A stretch of DNA of 64,000 nt from Actinacidiphila guanduensis (lineage in GTDB: Bacteria > Actinomycetota > Actinomycetes > Streptomycetales > Streptomycetaceae): the NCBI RefSeq assembly GCF_900103985.1, contig NZ_FNIE01000006.1, positions 62,001-126,000 on the forward strand, written 5' to 3'. The notes under the pieces were generated by a model, which did not search any database, was not told the origin of the DNA, and saw nothing but the letters and a program-made list of their open reading frames with translations. A program made the translations under genes and the position numbers. This document shows positions 57,445 to 64,000 of this stretch, piece by piece. How positions within the stretch are numbered: the stretch's first letter is position 1; each line of letters starts with the position of its first letter.

Positions 57445-57560
57445 TCAGTCGGAGGACGCTGGTCGGCGGGGCAGCGCCCCGCCGACCGCAGCGGCCGGCC
57501 CGCCGGCCGGCGCGGCGGCACCGGCCGTCCGCCAGCCAGCCAGCCCAGGGAGTACGAACG

Positions 57561-58379
57561 ATGCCAGCAGCTCCGACGTGGGACCCGCACCAGTATCTCC
57601 GGCACTCCACCCATCGCACCCGCCCTTTCCTCGACCTCCTCGCCCGGATCACCGACCTGCCGGGCGGCGACGCGCCCCGGATCGCCGACATCGGCTGCGG
57701 CCCCGGCAACGTGACGGCGCTGCTCGCCGGGCGCTGGCCGGGGGCGCGGATCACCGGCTTCGACAGCTCCCCCGAGATGCTGGCGGCCGCCGCCGAGCAC
57801 GCCGGGCCCACCCCGGGCGGCGGCACGCTGGACTTCCGGCGGGCCGACGCGGCGGTCTGGACCCCGGAGGAGCCCTTCGACCTGATCGTCTCCAACGCCG
57901 CCCTGCAGTGGGTGCCCGGCCACGCCGACCGCTTCCCGGCCTGGCTGGAGCACGTCACGCCCGGCGGCACCCTGGCCTTCCAGGTGCCGGGCAACTTCAC
58001 CGCCCCCAGCCACGCCCTGCTCGCCGAGCTGTGCGACAGCCCGCGCTGGCGCGACCGGCTCGACGGCCACGGCCGCCGCTACGTGCACGTCCTCAGCCCC
58101 TCCGACTACCTGGAGCGGCTGACCGAGCTGGGCTGCACCTCGGTGGACGCGTGGGAGACGACGTACGTGCAGCTGCTCGCCGGCGAGGACCCGGTGCTGG
58201 AGTGGACGAAGGGCACCGCGCTGCGGCCGGTGCTCACCGCGCTGCAGGACGACCCGGCGGCCGCGCGGGAGTTCGTCGGCCAGTACCGGGACCTGCTGCG
58301 CAAGGCGTACCCGGCGGGCCCGCACGGCACGGTCTTCCCGTTCCGGCGGATCTTCGCGGTGGCCACCACGGCGCCGTAG
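57561..58379 (+). CDS. tam: Trans-aconitate 2-methyltransferase
   Basis: 272-aa SAM-dependent class I methyltransferase that esterifies trans-aconitate, a spontaneous product of cis-aconitate that inhibits aconitase. WDPHQYLRHSTHRTRPF at the N-terminus, SAM motif I ADIGCGPGNVT (about 42-52), FDSSPEM as motif II region, and the family motif SNAALQWVPGH (about 110-120) are all present. A GGGAG site lies 8 nt before the ATG. Transcription diverges from tamR and should be induced when citrate or aconitate accumulates. Confidence 0.92.
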   Translation: MPAAPTWDPHQYLRHSTHRTRPFLDLLARITDLPGGDAPRIADIGCGPGNVTALLAGRWPGARITGFDSSPEMLAAAAEHAGPTPGGGTLDFRRADAAVWTPEEPFDLIVSNAALQWVPGHADRFPAWLEHVTPGGTLAFQVPGNFTAPSHALLAELCDSPRWRDRLDGHGRRYVHVLSPSDYLERLTELGCTSVDAWETTYVQLLAGEDPVLEWTKGTALRPVLTALQDDPAAAREFVGQYRDLLRKAYPAGPHGTVFPFRRIFAVATTAP

Positions 58380-58398
58380 CGGGGCCGCCGCCGCGAGC

Positions 58399-58438
58399 GG
58401 TGCGGTCCCCACCGATCATGATCGAGCGGGGCCGCACC
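58399..58438. terminator. Terminator between tam and the small membrane-protein gene
   Basis: GGTGCGG/CCGCACC (58399-58405, 58432-58438) and CCCC/GGGG form a stem with one bulged T and enclose the palindrome CGATCATGATCG (58413-58424). It serves both convergent genes. Confidence 0.65.
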
Positions 58439-58446
58439 CGGGCGGT

Positions 58447-58917
58447 TCACGGCAGGGTGAAGAAGGCCCCGGCCATCAGCACACCGCCGGCCACCGCGAG
58501 TCCGCCGGCCACCTGCGGCAGCCGCAGGCCGAGCGCGACCACCAGCGCGGCCAGCAGCAGTGCGCCGGCCAGCGGCAGGAAGGCGAAGATCAGGCCGCCG
58601 GTCCCCGAGCGGATTCCGGTGTCGCTGTCCGGCTTGAGCACCACGTCGACCTTCTGCCCGACGCGGTGCCGGACCGGCAGGTCCACCTCGACGCTGGGCC
58701 GGGCCACCGCCGAGCCCTTGGGCGCGAAGGGGCCGGTGCAGCTGCTGTCGCCGCACGTGGCGAGGGTCACGGTGCCCTGCTCGCGGCCCTTGGTCAGCAC
58801 CAGGTACTGCGCGGTGCGCCAGGAGCTCCAGCCGCCCGAGACCAGGATCAGCAGCGCGACCGCCGAGGCCGCGACCACCCGCCCGAACGTCGCCAGCCCC
58901 GACCCGCTGTTTGCCAT
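58447..58917 (-). CDS. Small membrane protein of unknown function
   Basis: 156 aa. One N-terminal transmembrane helix (about 13-29), an exposed domain of about 70 residues with a cysteine pair (ATCGDSSCTG) and RHRVGQKVDVVLKPD, and two adjacent C-terminal hydrophobic segments (about 108-128 and 132-152). The layout recalls DUF3592-type proteins, but the match is weak. The ATG at 58917 was chosen; a GTG eight codons earlier is possible. Neither has a good ribosome-binding site. Confidence 0.7.
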   Translation of the reverse strand: MANSGSGLATFGRVVAASAVALLILVSGGWSSWRTAQYLVLTKGREQGTVTLATCGDSSCTGPFAPKGSAVARPSVEVDLPVRHRVGQKVDVVLKPDSDTGIRSGTGGLIFAFLPLAGALLLAALVVALGLRLPQVAGGLAVAGGVLMAGAFFTLP

Positions 58918-59033
58918 GCGGGTGATCTTTGGCCATGGCACGGCATGCGGTCAACTCCGTCCGCGTCCCGGACGGTTGCCGCCCCGCCGGCCATCGGGCC
59001 TGCCGCTCTGATCAGCTTGGACTCGGCTTCCGA

Positions 59034-59627
59034 TCAGCTGTTGTACGTGCTCTGCGCCCGCTCCAGCCCCTCGGTCACCAGGGCTTCCACCGCGTCGGCG
59101 GCGCGGTCGACGAACCAGTCGAGTTCCTTGCGCTCGGTGCCGGAGAAGTCCTTGAGCACGAAGGCGGCCACGTCCATCCGGCCCGGCGGGCGGCCGATCC
59201 CGGCCCGCACCCGCAGGTAGTTCGGGCCGAGCGACTTGGTGATCGACTTCAGCCCGTTGTGCCCGTTGTCGCCGCCGCCGAGCTTGAGCCGCAAGGTGGC
59301 GTAGTCGATGTCGAGTTCGTCGTGCACGGCGACGATCTGCTCGGTGGGCACCTTGTAGAACTCCTTCAGGGCCGTCACCGGGCCGCCGGAGAGGTTCATG
59401 TACGACATGGGCTTCGCCAGCACCACCCGGCGGCCGGCCGGCCCGGGCGGGCCGATGCGGCCCTCGACGACCTGCGCCTGCGCCTTCTGGGCCCGCTTGA
59501 ACCGGCCGCCCATCCGCTCGGCGAGCAGGTCGGCCACCATGAAGCCGATGTTGTGCCGGTTGCCGGCGTACTCCGGCCCCGGGTTGCCCAGGCCGACCAC
59601 CATCCACGGCGCTGTGCTGTCGGTCAT
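59034..59627 (-). CDS. pth: Peptidyl-tRNA hydrolase
   Basis: 197 aa. It releases peptides from tRNA that dropped off the ribosome. Conserved: [20 protein letters not shown] with the catalytic His near residue 25, [29 protein letters not shown] with Asp, and GHNGLKSI. All catalytic residues are present. The ATG at 59627 has GGAG 7 nt upstream. It follows rplY on the same strand after 107 bp, a common actinobacterial pair. Confidence 0.97.
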   Translation of the reverse strand: MTDSTAPWMVVGLGNPGPEYAGNRHNIGFMVADLLAERMGGRFKRAQKAQAQVVEGRIGPPGPAGRRVVLAKPMSYMNLSGGPVTALKEFYKVPTEQIVAVHDELDIDYATLRLKLGGGDNGHNGLKSITKSLGPNYLRVRAGIGRPPGRMDVAAFVLKDFSGTERKELDWFVDRAADAVEALVTEGLERAQSTYNS

Positions 59628-59734
59628 CCGCGTCTCCGTACGGCGAGGGCTGGCAGGGCTGGGGGCGGGTCGGGGTCGAGCGGGGCCGCCGCCGCACCCC
59701 GGAGGGTACGACGGCGGCCCGGAGCGCGGGAAGG

Positions 59735-60352
59735 TCAGCCCTCGGCGGGGGCCTCGGCGGCGACCGCGGTCTCCTCGGCGGCGGCCTCCTCGCTCTCCGC
59801 GGGAGCCTCCTCGGCCTGCGCGGCGAGGACCTGGATCACCACGGCGTCCTCGTCGGTGGCCAGCGAGGAGCCGCGGGGCAGCTCGATGTCCTTGGCGAGG
59901 ATGGCGGCGCCGGCCTCCAGGCCCTCCACGGACACGGTGAAGGACTCGGGGATGTGGGTGGCCTCGGCCTCGACCGGCAGCGCGTTGAGCACGTGCTCCA
60001 GCAGGTTGCCGCCGGGGGCGAGTTCGCCCTCGGTGACGATCGGCACCTCGACGGTGACCTTCTCGCCGCGCTTGACCGACAGCAGGTCGACGTGCTCGAT
60101 GAAGCCCTTCAGCGGGTCGCGCTGCACGGCCTTGGGGATGACCAGCTCGGAGCTGCCGCCGAGCTCCAGGGAGATCAGCACGTTCGGGGTGCGCAGGGCG
60201 AGCAGCAGCTCGTGGCCGGGCACGGTGACGTGCTTGGGCTCGGCGCCGTGGCCGTAGACGACGGCGGGCACCTGGTTGGCACGGCGCACCCGGCGGGCGG
60301 CACCCTTGCCGAACTCGGTACGGGGCTGCGCGGGGATCTTGACCTCGGCCAT
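59735..60352 (-). CDS. rplY: 50S ribosomal protein L25 (CTC form)
   Basis: 205 aa. The N-terminal 5S rRNA-binding L25 domain ([22 protein letters not shown]) is followed by the C-terminal TL5/CTC beta domain (about 95-180), and then an acidic Ala/Glu tail of about 30 residues typical of actinobacteria. ATG at 60352. It precedes pth, and a long terminator separates it from prs upstream. Confidence 0.96.
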   Translation of the reverse strand: MAEVKIPAQPRTEFGKGAARRVRRANQVPAVVYGHGAEPKHVTVPGHELLLALRTPNVLISLELGGSSELVIPKAVQRDPLKGFIEHVDLLSVKRGEKVTVEVPIVTEGELAPGGNLLEHVLNALPVEAEATHIPESFTVSVEGLEAGAAILAKDIELPRGSSLATDEDAVVIQVLAAQAEEAPAESEEAAAEETAVAAEAPAEG

Positions 60353-60597
60353 GACCGACTCCTCGTGACGGTGTGGACTTCGCTGACTTCGGGGACGTTC
60401 CAGGTCGCCCGACCCACGACGGGCCGTCCCACGAGTCGTGCCCCGCCGGAACGGGACGCCGGATGCACCGGATGACGAGGAGCGCGCCGATCACGGAGGA
60501 ACCGGGTCCGCAAACACGGACGGCCGGGCCTCCCTCGCCGAGCAACGCGGGCAAGCCTAACCGGCGGGCGGGCCCGGGACGAAATCGGCCGGAAACG

Positions 60598-60632
60598 GCG
60601 GGCGCCCCCCGCGTACCGCGGGGGGCGCCCGC
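60598..60632 (-). terminator. prs terminator
   Basis: A 16-bp perfect stem GCGGGCGCCCCCCGCG (60598-60613) with its complement (60617-60632) and a 3-nt loop, 28 nt after the prs stop. The 307-bp gap 60353-60659 otherwise holds the rplY promoter region; nothing else was recognised. Confidence 0.85.
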
Positions 60633-60659
60633 TCCGGCCCAGGAGTGCTGCGGCGCCGG

Positions 60660-61637
60660 CTAGTTGGCGCCCTCGAAGAGGCTGGTGACCGAGCCGTCCT
60701 CGAAGACCTCGCGCACCGCGTTGGCGATGGTGGGCGCCATCGACAGCACGGTGATCTTGTCGAGCTGGGTCTCGGCGGGGGTGGGCAGCGTGTCGGTGAA
60801 GATGAACTCGCTCACCCGGGAGTTCTTCAGCCGGTCGGCGGCCGGGCCGGACAGCACGCCATGGGTGGCGGTGACGATGACGTCGGCCGCACCGTTGGCG
60901 AACAGGGCGTCGGCGGCCGCGCAGATGGTGCCGCCGGTGTCGATCATGTCGTCGACCAGCACGCAGACCCGGCCCTTGACGTCGCCGACGACCTCGTGGA
61001 CCTTCACCTGGTTCGCCACGTCCGGGTCGCGGCGCTTGTGCACGATCGCCAGCGGCGCCCCGAGCCGGTCGCACCAGCGGTCGGCCACCCGGACCCGGCC
61101 GGCGTCCGGGGAGACCACGGTGAGCTTGGACCGGTCCACCTTGGCGCCCACGTAGTCCGCCAGCACGGGCAGCGCGAAGAGGTGGTCCACCGGGCCGTCG
61201 AAGAAGCCCTGGATCTGGTCGGTGTGCAGGTCGACCGTGAGGATCCGGTCGGCGCCCGCGGTCTTGAACAGGTCGGCCATCAGCCGGGCCGAGATCGGCT
61301 CGCGGCCGCGGTGCTTCTTGTCCTGCCGGGCATAGCCGTAGAACGGCACGATCACGGTGATGCTCCGCGCGGAGGCCCGCTTCAGAGCGTCGATCATGAT
61401 CAGCTGCTCCATGATCCACTGGTTGATGGGGTTGGTGTGGCTCTGGATCAGGAAGCAGTCCGCGCCGCGGGCCGACTCCTCGAACCGCACGTAGATCTCG
61501 CCGTTGGCGAAGTCGAAGGCCCGTGTGGGCACCAGGTCCACGCCGAGTTCGGATGCCACCGCCTCCGCCAGATCGGGGTGTGCGCGGCCGGAGAAGAGCA
61601 TCAGCTTCTTCTCACCGGTCGTCTTGATCCCGGTCAC
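60660..61637 (-). CDS. prs: Ribose-phosphate pyrophosphokinase
   Basis: 325 aa. It makes PRPP from ribose 5-phosphate and ATP for nucleotide, His and Trp synthesis. The start GIKTTGEKKLMLFSGRAHPDLA, the flexible-loop region FYGYARQDKK, the allosteric/metal part VVSPDAGRVRVADRW and the PRPP loop VDDMIDTGGTI are all intact. The GTG at 61635-61637 has AAGGAG 8 nt upstream, which decides the start against a longer frame. It lies 219 bp downstream of glmU, a conserved pair. Confidence 0.97.
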   Translation of the reverse strand: MTGIKTTGEKKLMLFSGRAHPDLAEAVASELGVDLVPTRAFDFANGEIYVRFEESARGADCFLIQSHTNPINQWIMEQLIMIDALKRASARSITVIVPFYGYARQDKKHRGREPISARLMADLFKTAGADRILTVDLHTDQIQGFFDGPVDHLFALPVLADYVGAKVDRSKLTVVSPDAGRVRVADRWCDRLGAPLAIVHKRRDPDVANQVKVHEVVGDVKGRVCVLVDDMIDTGGTICAAADALFANGAADVIVTATHGVLSGPAADRLKNSRVSEFIFTDTLPTPAETQLDKITVLSMAPTIANAVREVFEDGSVTSLFEGAN

Positions 61638-61856
61638 TGCACCGTCTCCTTGGTGTTCGACTGGTGTTCGACACAGCGACACCCGGAGTCGGGCGTGCTG
61701 GCGGAATTGTGTGCACCACACACGGTACGCCCCATCCGGCGCACCTGTGCACCTGCGGACGGCCCGATGAGACCTCCCTCACGTGGCCTCACCTGGTCTG
61801 ACCGGCCCGCATTCCCCATCGGTCCCACCAGGCCCCGCAGGACCCGGGAGTCCTGT

Positions 61857-63302
61857 TCACTCCTCCTGCCGGGCCGCCCGTTCGGCCGCCTGCGCCGCGG
61901 CGCTGCCCGGGCGCTTGCGGGCCACCCAGCCCTCGATGTTGCGCTGCTGCCCGCGGGCGACGGCCAGCGAGCCCGAGGGCACGTCCTTGGTGATCACCGA
62001 GCCGGCCGCGGTGTAGACGCCGTCGCCGATCACCCGGGGCGCGACGAACATGTTGTCCGCGCCCGTCTTGCAGTAACTGCCGATCACCGTGTGGTGCTTG
62101 TGCTCGCCGTCGTAGTTCACGAAGACGGTGGCGGCGCCGATGTTGGTGTGGTCGCCGATGGTGGCGTCGCCGACATAGCTCAGGTGCGGCACCTTGGTGC
62201 CCTCGCCGATGGAGGCGTTCTTCATCTCCACGTAAGTGCCCGCCTTCGCCGCCCGGCCCAGGCGGGCGCCCGGCCGCAGGTAGGCGTAGGGGCCGACGGT
62301 GGCCTGCGGGCCGATCTCGGCCTGCTCGGCGACCGCGTCGCGGACCCGGGCCCCCTCCCCCACCACGGTGTCGGTCAGCGTGCAGTTGGGGCCGACCTCG
62401 GCGCCCTCGCCGATGCTGGTGGCGCCCAGCAGCTGGGTGTTGGGGTGCACCACGGCGTCGGGGGCGAGCGTCGCCGTGACGTCCAGCCAGGTGGTCGCGG
62501 GATCGACGATGGTGGCGCCGTCCAGCATCGCCTGCCGCAGCAGCCGGTCGTTGAGCGCCCGGCGGGCCGCGGCGAGCTGCACACGGTCGTTGACGCCGGC
62601 GATCTCGTGGTGGTCGGCGGCGACATGGGCGCCGACCCGGTGGCCGGCCTCGCGCAGGATCGCCAGGGTGTCGGTGAGATATTCCTCGCCCTGCGCGTTG
62701 TCGGTGGTGACCTTGCCCAGGGCCTCGGCGAGCAGGCGCGCGTCGTAGGCGTACACACCGGAGTTGACCTCGCGGACCGCCCGCAGTGCCTCGCTCGCGT
62801 CCTTCTGCTCGACGATCGCGGTGACCTGGCCGTCCGAGCCGCGCACGATCCGCCCGTAACCGGTGGGGTCGGGCACCTGGGCGGTGAGCACGGTGACCGC
62901 GTTGCCCTCGGCGCGGTGGACGGCGGTGAAGTCGGCGAGCGTGGCGGCGGTCAGCAGCGGCACGTCCCCGTAGGTGACGACCACGGTGCCGTCGAGCTCG
63001 ACACCCTTGCGGCCCAGCTCCTCCAGCGCGGTGCGCACCGCGTGGCCGGTGCCCAACTGCTCCTCCTGGACGGCGGTCAGGGCCCGCGGGTCCACCTCGG
63101 CCAGATGCGCGGCGACCTGCTCGCGGCCGTGGCCGACGACGACCACCAGGTGCTCCGGATCGAGCGCCCGGGCGGCCGCCACGGCGTGGCCGACCAGGGT
63201 CCGGCCGCAGATCGGGTGCAGGATCTTGGGGGTCGCCGACTTCATGCGGGTGCCCTCACCCGCGGCGAGGATGACGACGGCGGCCGGGCGGATGGCGCTC
63301 AC
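61857..63302 (-). CDS. glmU: Bifunctional GlmU (uridyltransferase / glucosamine-1-phosphate acetyltransferase)
   Basis: 481 aa. It makes UDP-GlcNAc for peptidoglycan. The N-terminal nucleotidyltransferase has LAAGEGTRMKSATPKILH, and the C-terminal left-handed beta-helix acetyltransferase has hexapeptide repeats (IGEGAEVGPNC, VGPYAYLRPGARLG) and NYDGEHKHHTVIG with the catalytic His pair. A charged tail follows. The GTG at 63300-63302 (GAGGAG about 9 nt upstream) gives the family N-terminus; an ATG 11 codons earlier lacks a ribosome-binding site. Confidence 0.96.
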   Translation of the reverse strand: MSAIRPAAVVILAAGEGTRMKSATPKILHPICGRTLVGHAVAAARALDPEHLVVVVGHGREQVAAHLAEVDPRALTAVQEEQLGTGHAVRTALEELGRKGVELDGTVVVTYGDVPLLTAATLADFTAVHRAEGNAVTVLTAQVPDPTGYGRIVRGSDGQVTAIVEQKDASEALRAVREVNSGVYAYDARLLAEALGKVTTDNAQGEEYLTDTLAILREAGHRVGAHVAADHHEIAGVNDRVQLAAARRALNDRLLRQAMLDGATIVDPATTWLDVTATLAPDAVVHPNTQLLGATSIGEGAEVGPNCTLTDTVVGEGARVRDAVAEQAEIGPQATVGPYAYLRPGARLGRAAKAGTYVEMKNASIGEGTKVPHLSYVGDATIGDHTNIGAATVFVNYDGEHKHHTVIGSYCKTGADNMFVAPRVIGDGVYTAAGSVITKDVPSGSLAVARGQQRNIEGWVARKRPGSAAAQAAERAARQEE

Positions 63303-63374
63303 GCGGGAGACTCCTCGGCTTCGGATCTGGGACATCCGCAGCTTACCGAGGGGGCGTGGACTTCTCCCCGTCTG

Positions 63375-63446
63375 CTCCGCCGCCAGGACTCGAACCCGGA
63401 CTTAAGGCACCAAAAGCCCCAGTGCTGCCAATTACACCACGGCGGA
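63375..63446 (-). tRNA. tRNA-Gln (anticodon UUG)
   Basis: Acceptor TCCGCCG (63446-63440) pairs with CGGCGGA (63382-63376), with discriminator G. Anticodon stem GGGGC with GCCTT (two G-U pairs), loop TTTTGGT, anticodon TTG. T-arm GGTTCGAGTCC. CCA is not encoded. It lies between glmU and the desaturase gene, facing glmU's direction. Confidence 0.93.
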
Positions 63447-63633
63447 TCGACTCCGCTCCGACCGCCCGTTCGGGAGGCCGGCCGGGCCGGACGCCCCCAT
63501 CATGCCGTACGGGACCCCGCGGGCGCGACGGTGATCCGCGGGCGGCCGCACGGGTAGTCCGCCCCGACGCGGGGAAGGCAACCCTTACCCGACTGGTCCT
63601 GTTCCCGACCGGGAGCCGCTGCAATACTGACGG

Positions 63634-63653
63634 AACTTACGGAGCCGTAGGTT
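63634..63653. promoter_or_regulatory. Candidate repressor operator of the desaturase gene
   Basis: AACTTACGGAGCCGTAGGTT is an imperfect 9-2-9 inverted repeat (core TACGG-AG-CCGTA). It lies 43 bp before the desaturase start, just downstream of a possible -10 (AATACT at 63623-63628), so a bound repressor would block transcription. The regulator is unknown; a TetR-type protein is likely by operator shape. Confidence 0.6.
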
Positions 63654-63695
63654 CTGCGGACCGACACCCCACCCACTCCGACGCAAGGGACACAT

Positions 63696-64000
63696 ATGAC
63701 CACACAGACCGACATGATCACGGGGTCCCGCGACCCCCGGCCGTCAGGAAAGGAACCGCTGCCCCGCGCCACGCTCGGCGGGGAGAGCAAGCGGTCCATC
63801 GAGCAGATCACCCTGCTGCTGTTCATCTGCATCCCCTTCCTCGCACTGGCCGCCGCGGTGCCGCTGGCCTGGGGCCGGGGCATGAGCTGGCTGGATGTCG
63901 GCCTCATGGTGGGCATGTACTTCCTGGGCTGCCACGGCATCACCATCGGCTTCCACCGGCACTTCACGCACGGCGCGTTCAAGGCCAACCGGCCGCTGAA
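63696..64000 (+). CDS. Acyl-CoA/fatty acid desaturase, 5' part (cut by window end)
   Basis: The first 101 codons of a membrane di-iron desaturase. A hydrophilic N-terminus (MTTQTDMITGSRDPRPSG) is followed by two hydrophobic segments (about 39-58 and 64-82, TLLLFICIPFLALAAAVPLAW and WLDVGLMVGMYFLG) and the first histidine box FHRHFTH. It should introduce a double bond (probably delta-9) into acyl chains with oxygen. AAGGGA lies 7 nt before the ATG at 63696. Its product would be a substrate for the CFA-type enzyme encoded at 7.3 kb. The remaining His boxes lie outside. Confidence 0.9.
   Translation, partial: MTTQTDMITGSRDPRPSGKEPLPRATLGGESKRSIEQITLLLFICIPFLALAAAVPLAWGRGMSWLDVGLMVGMYFLGCHGITIGFHRHFTHGAFKANRPL

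Overview
The window is very GC-rich actinobacterial DNA. GTG starts are common and GTGA/ATGA overlaps frequent. The gene content is that of a streptomycete core chromosome: bldA (tRNA-Leu UAA), enolase with divIC, DUF501 and ppx downstream, two resuscitation-promoting-factor muralysins (one behind a c-di-AMP riboswitch), NDH-2, mfd, ppc, tamR/tam, pth, rplY, prs, glmU and a fatty acid desaturase. I infer family Streptomycetaceae (Streptomyces or a close relative). The species cannot be told from the sequence alone. Orthologue names are from memory and were not checked against a database.

Layout. 1-9.0 kb: a MatB-like acyl-CoA synthetase, a small membrane protein, cystathionine beta-synthase, an SGNH hydrolase, ndh behind a 428-bp regulatory region with a Rex/CRP-type palindrome, cfa, and bldA. 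9-16 kb: a prim-pol protein whose 3' end runs antisense into bldA, a TPR-like protein, small conserved genes, a thiolase and a Phd/RelE toxin-antitoxin pair. 16-24 kb: ppx, DUF501, divIC and eno, then rpfA with its riboswitch, a second Rpf and a CYP107-type P450. 24-32 kb: endonuclease V, MazG, a SurA-like lipoprotein, a secreted HNH lipoprotein, a Ser/Thr kinase overlapping a membrane-protein gene, and a DUF2079 membrane protein. 32-42.6 kb: mfd, a two-domain secreted amidase, a MacB-type ABC exporter and a TetR regulator.

42.7-49.7 kb is the most unusual part. Toxin-like and immunity-like domains of polymorphic toxin systems are encoded together without secretion signals. They are a YwqJ-type deaminase next to a SUKH-3 protein, a WHH/LHH-type nuclease domain fused to SMI1/SUKH, and a 906-aa protein joining a YrhB-like domain, a repetitive Pro/Gly linker (four PHYAATML motifs, three (I/V)D(Y/F)R(R/K)P motifs), a deaminase-like domain and a SUKH-4-like domain. 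Two paralogous lipoprotein genes lie between them.

49.8-64 kb: a DivIVA-like coiled-coil protein, intergenic repeats, an orphan histidine kinase, a 39-bp minisatellite, ppc, an atypical NarL-type response regulator, tamR/tam with a perfect operator, pth-rplY, prs, glmU, tRNA-Gln and the start of a desaturase gene cut by the window end.

Common themes are cell-wall remodelling and development (bldA, rpf genes, amidase, divIC, P450), redox and central carbon control (ndh, eno, ppc, tam), and intracellular toxin-immunity modules. Domain, motif, palindrome and start-site statements come from reading the sequence. Functions are by family resemblance.
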